This document shows positions 24,780-35,300 of a stretch of DNA of 37,398 nucleotides, in pieces. The translations under genes were made by a program, and so were the position numbers. The notes under the pieces are model-generated. The model ran no database searches and was not told where the DNA came from. It was given only the letters and a program-made list of their open reading frames with translations. This DNA comes from Scatosoma sp045588185. Its GTDB lineage: Bacteria; Bacillota; Clostridia; Christensenellales; Borkfalkiaceae. The first letter of the stretch is position 1. Each line of letters opens with the position of its first letter. The stretch lies in the NCBI GenBank assembly GCA_045588185.1, contig JAZNDR010000088.1, positions 1 through 37,398 of the forward strand, read 5' to 3'.

Positions 24780-25739
24780 ATGGCAAAGAAAACAAGTGCA
24801 TTAGATAAAGCAGATAAAAGTATTGTAAGCAGATTGGTAAAGCTAATCGGTTTGATTATATTGATTACCTATTCCTTTACCTTGTTGTTCCCGCTTGCTT
24901 GGGGCTTGATGACCTCTTTAAAATCCAACTACGATTTTCAATATTTCAGCAAAGCGTTGGGGCTTCCTATCCTTGAACACAGCCACGACGAACTGTTCCG
25001 TTTGAAAAACTACGTGGACGTTTTCGAGGGGTTGACCTTTAAAAAGCGCGTATCCTTTTATATCGGCGCAACTCCGATTACACACAACCGCGAACAGAAT
25101 TTAATTTCTATGATACTGAACAGCCTTTTGCTGGCAGGAAGCGCGGCGGGCTTACAAACCTTACTTTCCGCTATCATGGGATATATGCTTGCAAAGTATC
25201 CGTATAAATCGAGTAAAATTATTTATATGATTACGATTTTTACGCTGACCATTCCTATCGTGGGTACGATGCCTTCTATGTTGGAATTTATGCGTGCAAC
25301 GGGCTTGTACGATACCTATATCGGCTGGATATGCCAAAACTTCCACTTCGGCGGGATTTATTTCCTGGTATTCTTCTCATTATTCGAAGCGATGCCAAAT
25401 TCCTATGCGGAAGCGGCGGAAATCGACGGGGCTAATCAGTATACGATACTCTTTAAAATTATACTGCCCTTGCAAATCAACGTAATCGGCACGGTATTCT
25501 TAATTCAATTCGTGGCACAGTGGAACCAGTACCAAAACCAAATGATTTATATGCCTACCTATTCAACCTTGTCGTACGGCGTATACCGTTTGGTAAACGA
25601 AGTAAAAGTGGGTAATTTGGCAACTGTCCCCGGCAGATTGGCTACCTGTATGCTGTTGGCGATTCCCGTATTGATTCTTTTCATCATTTTGAAAGACAAG
25701 ATGATGGGCAACGTAACGATGGGCGGTATCAAAGGATAA
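24780..25739 (+). CDS. Sugar ABC transporter permease (UgpE/YtcP type)
   Basis: A 319-residue membrane protein with six predicted transmembrane segments, the first at LIGLIILITYSFTLLFPLAW (residues 22-41). The EAA-loop appears as EAAEIDGANQYTILFKIILP (211-230). The start at 24780 has GAGTGAGG upstream, and four bases separate it from the previous stop. It forms the second half of the CUT1 importer channel. A polar insert of about 50 residues follows the first membrane segment (residues 50-105), longer than in small members of this family and typical of the YtcP/LplC branch. Confidence 0.93.
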   Translation: MAKKTSALDKADKSIVSRLVKLIGLIILITYSFTLLFPLAWGLMTSLKSNYDFQYFSKALGLPILEHSHDELFRLKNYVDVFEGLTFKKRVSFYIGATPITHNREQNLISMILNSLLLAGSAAGLQTLLSAIMGYMLAKYPYKSSKIIYMITIFTLTIPIVGTMPSMLEFMRATGLYDTYIGWICQNFHFGGIYFLVFFSLFEAMPNSYAEAAEIDGANQYTILFKIILPLQINVIGTVFLIQFVAQWNQYQNQMIYMPTYSTLSYGVYRLVNEVKVGNLATVPGRLATCMLLAIPVLILFIILKDKMMGNVTMGGIKG

Positions 25740-25749
25740 AAGGTGTTTT

Positions 25750-28700
25750 ATGAATAAAAGCTTGACAAAAAAAACCAAAATAAGAACCCTTGCGGTATTG
25801 TTGCTAACCGTTATCGTTTTGCTTTTTAGCTTCGGCGCGATAAGTAAAACCGACCGTGCGGGTGCAAGCGAAGCGCAAGTAGCCTTACAGGAAGAGTGGA
25901 AAGAGGAATACGCCGTCGGCAGCGTTTGGACGGCACCTGCTTCCGCGAAGATTCAGGTAGGAGACGCGATCTTGGATGTCGTAAATACTTATTTGGTGTA
26001 TCCCGACGGGAAAATTTACGATAAAGATACTTACGAATTAGACCAAACGGGTTGTTATACGGCGTACTTCTTCGCAAATTATAATGGCAGGGAAGTATCT
26101 GCCCAAAAGGAATTTTTCGTGTATTCTCATGCGCACAGCGTGCCCGACGGTGCGGTATGCGAATATAAAGAGCAACTGACGATGACGGACGAAGCCGTTT
26201 CAGGGCTCAGCGTTCGTTTGGCGGAAGGTACGGCGTATGAATACGGCGCGACCATTGATATTTCGAACGCCGATTTAACGACGCCTTTGGCAACGATTTA
26301 CTCGTTTAACAGCTCAATGCGCGAGGGCGGCGCAGGTTATAACAAACTGCAATCGCAAATTTTAGTGCTCCGTTTAACGGACGCTTACGACGAAACCAAC
26401 TACGTGGATATCGAATTGAGCTTTGACGTTGAAGGCTACGTCAACAAAACGAAGCTCCGTTCGCAAGGGCTTGTCGATCAGGCGAAAATCGACGCGGCAG
26501 GCAAAACCTACGACGAACTGACCGATGCGGAAATTGTCGATTACTTAAAAGACGGCGTTGACCTTGGCGACGCACGAATGGGCGATTACCGTTACGGAAG
26601 ATATTTCCGTGCCGGCACGTCGGAAGTTTTGCCGAGAGGCTTTAAGAAAAATTCTACGGGCAACAAAACGAGCTGGCCGGTAATAGAGTACGAGGAAGGC
26701 GTATATTACGATATTTGCCACCGTACGACTTATCTTGGCAACGTATGGGGACCGTACGGAGCGGAGGCTGTACACAATCCGCTGGGAAACGATCCCGTAG
26801 AGTTCTATTTCGATTACGATACCTGTAAGGTATACGCGCAAACCTACGACGCGAAGGGGACGCCCAAGATGACGTTCGTATCCGATTTAAGATGTAAGGA
26901 TGCGTACACAACTCCCTTCAAGGGCTTTACGACGGGCGAGGTGCGGTTGTCTATCTTCGGCGAATGGTATAAACAGAGCTACGTTAATTTTGAGGTAAGC
27001 AGTGTATACGGAGTCAGCGGAGAGGCACTTCGTAAAGAAACTGCACACGAAACGAATGCGCCCGTAATTAAAGCGGCGGTGGAAAACGAAACGCACGGTG
27101 AGATTGTTATTGCAAAAAACGAACCGTTTAGCGTATTCTCTTACGACGTTGTAGACGTAAGTCCTATCAAAGAAAGCGTCGTTAAGGTTTATTATCAATA
27201 CGGTTCTGAACAAGAAACCGTGGTAGGTGTCAAAGACGGCAAGTTTACGCCTAAAAACGTAGGCGAATATACAATCGTTTACGCGGCAAGGGATATCTAC
27301 GGTAATTACGCTGAAAAGCACGTTTCGCTCAATAGTGTGGAATGTCCTAACGGTCAAAGTCTGTATTTAGCGTTGGCAAAGGACGGCGACGTTTCGTTGA
27401 ATGCTTCGGAAACGGTGCAGTTAGACGGCGGGAAAACCTATCAGCTGCCCACCTACGAGATACAGAGCGCAAACCGTTTTGAAACCACTCTTTCAATGTA
27501 TCTTTTACACGAAAGCGATACGAGCAAAAAGATTGCCGTAGACGAAAAGGAAAACGTGCTGACCTTGTACGAGCTGGGCGGTTATACGCTGGTTTATGAA
27601 TACAAGGACGCAGTGCAAACGAAAAAGACTTGTTTTGAACTCAACAGCAATCCCTCTAACGAGGTTGCTTTAAAGCAGACGCCCATTTTACCGAGATACT
27701 TTATCAAGGATTCGAAGTGTTCCTTAGAGCTTGGCGAAACGATTTCCTTTGCAACGGCAGGGGCGACGGTAAACCCTGACGTATTCGTTAGCTTTGACGG
27801 CGGCGTGTACGAGCAGGTAGACGCAAACAACGTCGAAATTACGGGCAAGCAAAATATCAAGGTAAAATACGCTTACGGCGAAAAGGTTTTGTATGAAACC
27901 AAAAACGCGTTGCCTATCGTAGACGTCGGTTATGCGGATTCGCTGGATATGAGTAAGTATTTCCTCGGTAATTTCTATAAGGACGTCAACGAAAACAGAA
28001 TCCAGTTTGCCGCGAAAAAGACAAGCGGAAGCGAAACGCTGGAATTTATCAATCCGATATCCTTTGCGAACTTCAAATTTGCGTTCGAGGTATTGCCCGA
28101 ATATGCAAACTTCGAATATCTGGCGATAGAGTTTACCGATTATTATAATAAGGAAAACAAACTGACAGTCGTATACGGCAAAACGGCGACGGGCTCGTAT
28201 TATGAAATCGGCGGAAGCAAATACGAATTTACACAGCCGTTTGCGTCCTCGAATCAATTGTCTTACGAAAGCGATTCGCAGGAGTTTAAGACGTATTCGG
28301 GCTCTACGATGGGGCTTAGCAATCCCTTTGAAAAGGATAAAGTGTATATGACCGTTACGTTGCATAACATAACGGACGAAAGCGCGGTAGATATTTCCCG
28401 AATTAACGGTCAGATAATAAACGAAACGTCGATGGACGTTGTGAAAGCGGACTTTACGTTGGTGCATTTAAGCGGAACGTATAAAGTCGGTTCAAAGCTG
28501 ACGGTTCCGAAGCCGTATATCACGGACGTGCTTTCGCCGTACTTGGCTTGTAAGTTCTTATTGACGGTTGAAACGCCGAGCGGAGAATACTACAAGGACG
28601 AAAACGGCAAGACGTACGTCAACGTAGCGATGGACACGGAAACGGTGGATATTATGCTCAGCTCCTACGGTTTATACCGTATTCGCTATACCTATACCGA

Positions 28701-29046
28701 TTCGGATGCGTACTTAAATAAGGACAGCCGTTTGGTAGACGTTTACGTAACCGACAGCGAAGCGCCGATTATATCCATTGCGGGCGGTTATAACGAAGAA
28801 ACCGTTTTAAGCGGGAAAGTCGGAGATACGGTAACGCCAGCGGGCTATACCGTAACGGATAACGTTACTTCGGCGGATAAGCTGTACGTAAATATTGTAA
28901 TCGTATCGCCGGATAATATTATGGATACGGTTACGGACGGGAAGGGATATACCTTCTATATGAAAGGCGTATACGTCGTTTATTATATGTGCTTGGACGA
29001 GGCAGGAAATTACGCCACGGTAAGCTACAATATAGAAGTTGAGTAA
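25750..29046 (+). CDS. Large secreted Ig-like protein of unknown function
   Basis: A 1098-residue exported protein. The N-terminal signal peptide has the hydrophobic core TLAVLLLTVIVLLFSFGAI, with likely cleavage after AGAS near residue 40. No lipobox, LPxTG, S-layer or GW anchor is visible. The rest is beta-rich. Ig-like segments are marked by GEYTIVYAARDIYGNYAEK, and the last 100 residues contain DSEAPIISIAGGY with VTPAGYTVTDN and GVYVVYYMCLDEAGNY, as in DUF5011/Big_3-type domains. Two regions, around residues 135-410 and 740-900, look like beta-sandwich lectin or LamG folds (FANFKFAFEVLPEY, then LAIEFTDYYN). It is encoded just after the importer, so it probably binds the glycan outside the cell. 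How it stays on the surface is not clear. Confidence 0.65.
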   Translation: MNKSLTKKTKIRTLAVLLLTVIVLLFSFGAISKTDRAGASEAQVALQEEWKEEYAVGSVWTAPASAKIQVGDAILDVVNTYLVYPDGKIYDKDTYELDQTGCYTAYFFANYNGREVSAQKEFFVYSHAHSVPDGAVCEYKEQLTMTDEAVSGLSVRLAEGTAYEYGATIDISNADLTTPLATIYSFNSSMREGGAGYNKLQSQILVLRLTDAYDETNYVDIELSFDVEGYVNKTKLRSQGLVDQAKIDAAGKTYDELTDAEIVDYLKDGVDLGDARMGDYRYGRYFRAGTSEVLPRGFKKNSTGNKTSWPVIEYEEGVYYDICHRTTYLGNVWGPYGAEAVHNPLGNDPVEFYFDYDTCKVYAQTYDAKGTPKMTFVSDLRCKDAYTTPFKGFTTGEVRLSIFGEWYKQSYVNFEVSSVYGVSGEALRKETAHETNAPVIKAAVENETHGEIVIAKNEPFSVFSYDVVDVSPIKESVVKVYYQYGSEQETVVGVKDGKFTPKNVGEYTIVYAARDIYGNYAEKHVSLNSVECPNGQSLYLALAKDGDVSLNASETVQLDGGKTYQLPTYEIQSANRFETTLSMYLLHESDTSKKIAVDEKENVLTLYELGGYTLVYEYKDAVQTKKTCFELNSNPSNEVALKQTPILPRYFIKDSKCSLELGETISFATAGATVNPDVFVSFDGGVYEQVDANNVEITGKQNIKVKYAYGEKVLYETKNALPIVDVGYADSLDMSKYFLGNFYKDVNENRIQFAAKKTSGSETLEFINPISFANFKFAFEVLPEYANFEYLAIEFTDYYNKENKLTVVYGKTATGSYYEIGGSKYEFTQPFASSNQLSYESDSQEFKTYSGSTMGLSNPFEKDKVYMTVTLHNITDESAVDISRINGQIINETSMDVVKADFTLVHLSGTYKVGSKLTVPKPYITDVLSPYLACKFLLTVETPSGEYYKDENGKTYVNVAMDTETVDIMLSSYGLYRIRYTYTDSDAYLNKDSRLVDVYVTDSEAPIISIAGGYNEETVLSGKVGDTVTPAGYTVTDNVTSADKLYVNIVIVSPDNIMDTVTDGKGYTFYMKGVYVVYYMCLDEAGNYATVSYNIEVE

Positions 29047-29061
29047 CGCAGGAGAGTTTTT

Positions 29062-31215
29062 ATGAAAACAAAAAAATTATTAAAAAGAATAACCGCGTTG
29101 CTGATTTGCGGTATTACCTTGTTCGCAGGCGTTGCATGCAAGGGATGTAATGACGAGGAAGAAAGCTCGGAGAGCGGAGGGAAATTACGGGAAACGTATG
29201 CCTTTGAGGGAACGCATATCCATAACGTTTCCGATACGGATATTCCGCTTGTTACGAACGGTTCGACGGACTACGTCTTGGTTGTGCCCGACGAAATGAC
29301 AAATATATTAAGGAACGCAAAGGAAGATTTCCAACTGCTCTTTAACAAAGCAACGGGCATCAATATAAGCGTTTTAAAGTCGTCTGGCGCAATGGAGCAG
29401 GGCGGTCATACCAAAGAGTCTAAATATTTATCAATCGGCAACCACGAGTTGTTTCAATCGACGGGATTAACGGTATCTGCAAGCGAATTGGGCTACGACG
29501 GTTACCAAGTGATAACCAAGGATAAGTCGGTGTATATGGTTGGCGCGTATGAAACGGGTAGTGCGTTTTCAATCTACTCTTTCTTCGAGCATATGTTCAA
29601 TTACGCGTTCTACTATACCGATTGTTTAGAAATAGACACCAACGTAAAAAATATCAACTTAAAGAATTTCGATGTAAAAGAAGTTCCCGATATTCCTATG
29701 CGTGCGGGCTCGACTTGTGCGGAAATGGACTATACGCGTGACGTTGAAGGCGGTAAATATTTAAGAAACCGTTTGAGAAGACCTTTTAACGAAAGTGCTT
29801 ATATTATGCGAGCGCATAAATCGTACAGTATGTCCTCTCCCTCGGCACCCGACCACACTTCCTTCTACGTGCTCCCGCCCGAAACGTATATGGCAGATCA
29901 CCCCAACTGGTATTCTACTTGGAATTTACAGCTTTGCTATACGGCAAGGGGGGATAAAGAAGAATTTGAATGGATGTGCCAAGAAGCGGCGAAGAAGGTT
30001 ATCTTCTCATACGTGAATTATTCGAAAGAAGCATATCCGTACTTGTCCTTCTTCCATATCGGTATCGAGGACATCGGCGGACACTGTGCATGCGAGGCTT
30101 GCCAAGCTTTGGTTACGCAGTACGATGCAAACGTTGCACCGCTGATTCCTTGGATGAATCGCGTGGGACAAATCTTCGACGCTTGGCAAAACAGTAAATC
30201 CAGCGAAGAACGCAGAGCGTTATTTAGCAAAACGACGGACGAGGAATGGAACGGGCAAAACCAAAAATCATTTTTGGACGTAGACCCTACGCCGCATATC
30301 CGCGAGGATTTCAGGATAAGCTTTTTTGCCTACGCCGCGTTAAACGCTCCGCCCAAAGCAACGAAGGACGAAGCGACGGGTAAATACGTCGTGGATGACG
30401 AAATGAAGCTTTATAAAAATATCGCCGTTTATTGGGCACAGACCAACGTGGACTGGCAAAAATCTATGCTCGACGAAAGCAACGCAAACTTCCGATATTC
30501 GTATGAGGTATGGAGCACGCTGACGGATACTTTCATCAATTGGAATTACGGTTCAAGATATAACGATTTATGGACGTTTTACGATAATTTCGACTCTTTA
30601 ACGTCCGAACAGTATAAATATTACGTAAACTGCAACTTAAAATTCCATAAGATAGAAAATGCAGGCGGTGCGTCGCAGCATTCCCGCGACACGGCTTTCA
30701 ACGCATTAAAGATGTATTTGGAGTCTATGTTAGCGTGGAACGTAAATCTGGACACGCAAGAGCTCATCGACGGTTGGTTCGACGCGATGTACGCGGACGC
30801 GTCCGAGGCGATGAAAAAGGTGTTCTACGACTGTCGCTCGTATGCTTCTTATCTTGGTAACGTACACGGCTTGTACAAAAAACACAGTATAGCGGAAGCG
30901 ATTGCCGACAAGAAGTATTGGCCCAAACAAGCGGTGCAAACTTGGATGAAATCAATTGAAGCGGCGGAAACGCATATTGCGAAATATAAGGAAAGCGACC
31001 CTGAACTTTACGAGCTTGTTCGCGGCCGTATCCGTACGGAATACGTCGCGCCCGCGTATTTGTATATCCAATTTTATAAAAATGAAATTCCCAGTCGAGA
31101 ATTAGAGGAATTGTTAGAAAGCTTGCGCGAGGACGCGGTAAAATACGATTTGGAAAAGACCTCTAATGCCGATTTGTTCGACGAATACTGGGGCGACTTT
31201 ATCGGATTAAATTAA
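29062..31215 (+). CDS. DUF4838-type lipoprotein, putative glycoside-active enzyme
   Basis: A 717-residue lipoprotein with signal peptide and lipobox FAGVAC (Cys26), followed by an acidic Glu/Ser linker. Residues about 60-215 resemble the alpha/beta domain that precedes catalytic barrels in GH67, GH20 and similar enzymes (VPDEMTNILRNAKEDFQLLF, then YDGYQVITKD and GSAFSIYSFFEHMFNY). The central TIM-barrel-like region matches the DUF4838 pattern, including a cysteine cluster HCACEAC (341-347) that could bind a metal or form a structural site. The GH67-like layout suggests action on uronic-acid-substituted glycans, but no activity is proven by the sequence. AGGAGA precedes the ATG. It would act at the cell surface before uptake. 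Confidence 0.75.
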   Translation: MKTKKLLKRITALLICGITLFAGVACKGCNDEEESSESGGKLRETYAFEGTHIHNVSDTDIPLVTNGSTDYVLVVPDEMTNILRNAKEDFQLLFNKATGINISVLKSSGAMEQGGHTKESKYLSIGNHELFQSTGLTVSASELGYDGYQVITKDKSVYMVGAYETGSAFSIYSFFEHMFNYAFYYTDCLEIDTNVKNINLKNFDVKEVPDIPMRAGSTCAEMDYTRDVEGGKYLRNRLRRPFNESAYIMRAHKSYSMSSPSAPDHTSFYVLPPETYMADHPNWYSTWNLQLCYTARGDKEEFEWMCQEAAKKVIFSYVNYSKEAYPYLSFFHIGIEDIGGHCACEACQALVTQYDANVAPLIPWMNRVGQIFDAWQNSKSSEERRALFSKTTDEEWNGQNQKSFLDVDPTPHIREDFRISFFAYAALNAPPKATKDEATGKYVVDDEMKLYKNIAVYWAQTNVDWQKSMLDESNANFRYSYEVWSTLTDTFINWNYGSRYNDLWTFYDNFDSLTSEQYKYYVNCNLKFHKIENAGGASQHSRDTAFNALKMYLESMLAWNVNLDTQELIDGWFDAMYADASEAMKKVFYDCRSYASYLGNVHGLYKKHSIAEAIADKKYWPKQAVQTWMKSIEAAETHIAKYKESDPELYELVRGRIRTEYVAPAYLYIQFYKNEIPSRELEELLESLREDAVKYDLEKTSNADLFDEYWGDFIGLN

Positions 31216-31238
31216 AGTAAATACTTAGGAGAAAAATT

Positions 31239-31607
31239 ATGAAAAAAACCATAAAATTACTTGCGATGTTTTTACTTTCCGTATCTATGCTTTTTGCCTT
31301 TGCATGCGGAGATACCTCAGAATCTTCTTCCGCAGATACAGGCTCGTCCGAAAGCTCGGGGGCGGATGCAACCTTAACCGTGGATTTCCCTGAAATGGCG
31401 TTAAAAGTAGGCGAAGAAAAGCAAATCCAAGGCGTACACGCAGAGGGCTTGTCGGGGCAAATGGAAACGTATACCTCGTCTGACCCTACCGTGGCAGAAA
31501 TCGACGTTATGACCTTGAAGGTACGCGGTAAAAAAGCAGGAACGGCGACAATCACCGTAACCTACGGCGAATTGACGAAAACGATTACCGTAACGGTTAC
31601 GGAATAA
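31239..31607 (+). CDS. Small BIG2-like lipoprotein
   Basis: A 122-residue exported protein with a signal peptide ending at FAFAC (Cys23), then a Ser-rich spacer (residues 25-43) and a single Ig-like BIG2 domain. The domain is recognised by LKVGEEKQIQGV, SSDPTVAEID and KKAGTATITVTYGE. TTAGGAG lies before the start. It is too small to be an enzyme; a surface binding or spacing role is likely. The same Ig-like pattern recurs in the next two genes, which are larger, so the three look like products of local duplication and extension. Confidence 0.8.
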   Translation: MKKTIKLLAMFLLSVSMLFAFACGDTSESSSADTGSSESSGADATLTVDFPEMALKVGEEKQIQGVHAEGLSGQMETYTSSDPTVAEIDVMTLKVRGKKAGTATITVTYGELTKTITVTVTE

Positions 31608-31614
31608 GCGTTTG

Positions 31615-32292
31615 ATGAACGGAAAAAAAGCGAAGCTAACCGCGTTGTTACTTGCAGGTGCGTTTGGCTGTACCGCGTTTTGCGCAGGAGCTTGCACGAC
31701 GCAATCCGAAACGCAATCGGATACGCCACCCTCGGGAATTACCGAGCCGTATTTCAATTTAGAAGTATGGAATTACAGGCTTTACGTAGGGGATTCGCGA
31801 TTGACGATTGTGCAGGCGTTTGGCTTAAACGAACCGCTCGTGTATACGTCGAGCAATCCCGATATCGTATCGTTAGGCAAAGAACCGTACAATCAGACGA
31901 GAATTTACGCGCATAAAGCGGGCGAGGTAACGATAACGGTTCGTTACGGATATTTCGAGGATACGATAAGAGTAATAAGTACTTTTGGCGAGTTACAGCC
32001 GGAATTGCAATTAAAAGAAGGCGTGCGCGATCGCAACAGGATAAAAGCAAACGAGCCGTTAGATTTATCGGCAAAAGTATTTTTTAATAAAAAATATTTT
32101 GAGGCAACCGATATTACTTATCAAATCCGTCGCGACGGCGTTGTGCTTACCGATGGAACGGCTACCGTGCAGGATAGTAAATTTACCGCCTCTGCGGGGA
32201 TTTACGAGGTAACGCTTACGGCGACTTGGAGTAATTACGTAGGCGAGGGTTTAACAAAGACCGTTACGGTAGAAGTGGCGGAGAATAAGTAA
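31615..32292 (+). CDS. Ig-like lipoprotein, paralogous to the N-terminus of the next protein
   Basis: A 225-residue lipoprotein with signal peptide and lipobox CAGAC near residue 27, then two beta-rich domains. The first is BIG2-like (YTSSNPDIVSLGK, then KAGEVTITVRYG). The second carries KVFFNKKYFEATDITYQIRR and YEVTLTATWSNYVGEGLTKT. The same order, with closely similar motifs (HVFFNNKDFEANSVTYEI, LTATWSNFTGQGLTK), forms the first 215 residues of the downstream 1267-residue protein, so the two are paralogs. The ATG at 31615 lies seven bases after the previous stop with only a weak GGA site, so translation may depend on coupling. No enzyme signature is seen; a surface glycan-binding role is possible. 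Confidence 0.7.
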   Translation: MNGKKAKLTALLLAGAFGCTAFCAGACTTQSETQSDTPPSGITEPYFNLEVWNYRLYVGDSRLTIVQAFGLNEPLVYTSSNPDIVSLGKEPYNQTRIYAHKAGEVTITVRYGYFEDTIRVISTFGELQPELQLKEGVRDRNRIKANEPLDLSAKVFFNKKYFEATDITYQIRRDGVVLTDGTATVQDSKFTASAGIYEVTLTATWSNYVGEGLTKTVTVEVAENK

Positions 32293-32311
32293 CCTTATTA
32301 GGAGAAAAAAC

Positions 32312-35300
32312 ATGAAAAAATTTACAAAAATCATAGCGGCGTCTTTTATGGCGTTGACAGTGGGCGCGTTTTGGGGGTGCCGTCCGGACGACAATACCGA
32401 CAGCGGAAGCACAGGACCGAATTCGTCTGACGTTGACGTAGTATTCGACGGCTTCGTCAACGCCGAAGAAATCAATATGCTTGTTGGCGACCAACAAACG
32501 CCCACCACGAATTTCAGCGGGCTGAACGTATCGGCAAGCTACGAATCCAGCGCGCCGAATATCGTTTCGGTAGACCAAACGGGCGCATTGACGGCGTTAA
32601 GAGCAGGCGACGCGACAATCACGCTTACGTACGGGGCGTATAAAGACACGCTTATCGTACACAGCTCGTTCGGGGATTACGTACCCGTGTTGGTGTTTGA
32701 CGAGTCGTTGCAAGATAGCGTGATTATCAATAAGAACGAAGAATTAAACGTTGCCGCGCACGTGTTTTTCAATAACAAAGACTTTGAAGCAAACAGCGTG
32801 ACGTACGAAATCCTCAAAGAGGACGGGAGCGTAGCCACAGCCGACGACGCGATTATCGCAGACGGCGTGTTTACCGCGAAAAAGGTGGGTAAATATACCG
32901 TTCATTTAACGGCGACGTGGAGTAACTTTACTGGACAGGGCTTGACGAAGTCGATAGCCATTGAAGCGAATAACGCAATAGAGTTGTATATTAACGACGG
33001 CAGTAAAACGAAATTCGGTTTTTCGGGTGACGAGATATACACGACGGCAAGCTTCGACGGAAAAACCTGGAATAATCAAATCCCGTTTGAAATCGTTGCG
33101 AAGAATGCGGGTGTTGCGGTAACGCCCACGCTCAACTGGAAAGAAAACGCCGACTGCGTGGTATACGACGAAACGGCGAAAACTTTGACGGGTGTAAAGG
33201 CGGGGACGGTAACGCTGGAAATCGTTTACGGCAAGGTAAAACAGGAAATTTCCGTCTTGATTACTCCCGTGGAGGCGGTGTACCAAGGCGAAACCATCGT
33301 ATTCTCCGCTATGGACGGCACTTTGCCCTTGGAGGAAATTTTCGGCGAAGAGGTGGAGCTGTATTCCGCGTACCAAATAGAGGACGGAGAAAAGACGACG
33401 GAATTTGAAATCAAATTCAATAAGGTCAAGGGCGTGGACGCGTTGGTAACGAAAGACGGTCCCGCCGAGCTTACGCTCCTTGTCAACACGCAACAGGCTG
33501 GCTATAAAATCAACGTAAAAGCGTATACGAAAGTTATCAAAAACCAGTCGGATCTTTTAAACGCATTCCAGTTGAGAACGGATAATTCGACGGTGGACAG
33601 CTACGGACGGATATCTGTGCATACGAACGAACAGAGCGGTTATTATATCTTAGCGAATGATATCGAGGGGAACGGGCTTCCTTATAACGTGCTTTCCGAA
33701 ACGGTGAGCTATATGTTTGCCGACCCGCATAAGCTGGGCGCAAAAGCGCAAAGCGCGGGTAAGGCAACGAAGTTTTACGAGGCGGGGCATTTACATACGG
33801 GCGGTTTGACGGGTACGTTCGACGGTAACGGACATACCATTAAGAATATCGTTATTTCCGAATACGGTTTGTTCGGTATGGTCAACGGCGGTACGATAAA
33901 GAATGTGAATATCGAAAACGCGTCGTTCGTGGGCAGATACGGACAAATGCAAACGGCACTTGGCGCGTCCCTTTATAACGCGACGTTGGAAAACGTAAAT
34001 ATTTCCACGCAAAAAATAGGCGGAAGCTGTTATAAAGCGGTTACGGAAAACGGCGCAACAACAGGCTATGCAAGCGAATTGAGCACTGACCAAAGCACCG
34101 TTGGGGCATCTTGCGCGTTGCTGGCATATACCTTGGCGGGCGATATCACGATGAAGAATTGCGTCTTTACCGTGCCCGAAGTTACTGCCGTAGATAAAAT
34201 CGAGGAAAAGGCAACGAACGTTTGGCCCTATTCCATGGGTTCACTGTTCTGCTACGTAACGGGCACGCAAGGCGAGATGAGTACGTTTACTACAAATCTT
34301 TCGGGCGTATACGTTATTTCTCCCGTAAAGCTTGGTTATTTCCTTTCAGGATCAAGAGCAGACAGTGTGGTGTATGCGTACGATAATAGCGGTATTAAAG
34401 ACGATTATAATTCCAGTTATGAAGCGAAATCGAAAGCAGATGAGATTGCGCCGTACTTGATTGGCTTTAACCGTTATGCGGACGAAACGGCAATGCAGAC
34501 GGCAAATAACGATTACTCTGCGTTTATTCAAAGCGGATACTGGGTAATGGACGAAAACGGACTTCCCGTTTGGAACTCCCGCCCGATCAGCTTTACCGTA
34601 AACGGCTCGGATACCTTGGAGTATACCTTGTATACGCAAAGCAGCTACGCAGGTAACGAGTATGCTGTAAGTATGCCTTTTGTGGTAAGCGGTTTGCATG
34701 GCACGGAAACGATTACCCCCGATATCGAATGGATAAGCGGTGCGGAATACGTAACCTACAACGCAACAGCAAAAACGCTTACGGCAAACGGAACGGAGGG
34801 TGTTGCGGTAGCGAAAATTTCTTACGGCGGAATTATCAGGGAAGTCGTAATTACGGTGTCCAGACCTTCGGTGGTGTATGGCGAAACGGTACTTTTCTCC
34901 GCACAGGACGGCACACTTCCCGTGAATGAAATCTGTGGTGAAGACGTAACGCTCGTCAGCGTAACGAGTAGCGACGGTAGCGTTTTAACGGTAGAAAACA
35001 ACGTAATTTCGGGTATAACGGTAGATAATACGATGGGACCGAAGAATTTAACTCTTTGGCTTGAAACGGAAACGGGCTATTACGAAGTAAATGTAAAAGC
35101 GTATACGAAAGTCATTTATAATCAAGCCGACCTGTTAAGCGCACTTGGGGTAAAGACGGTGGCAAGACGGAATATCAACGGCAGTCAAGGCTTCTACGAC
35201 CTGAACGATAATAACGGTTGCTATATCTTGGCGAACGATATCGTGGGGACGGGCGAAGTTTACGACGTAATGGCAAACGCAACGGACGAAACCGCAGACG

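Noticed and set aside
27724..28467. 247-residue open frame on the minus strand
   Set aside because: It is a shadow of the 1098-residue secreted protein with no recognisable motif or start signal.
32906..33493. 195-residue open frame on the minus strand
   Set aside because: It is opposite the modular secreted protein and has no supporting start or family signature.
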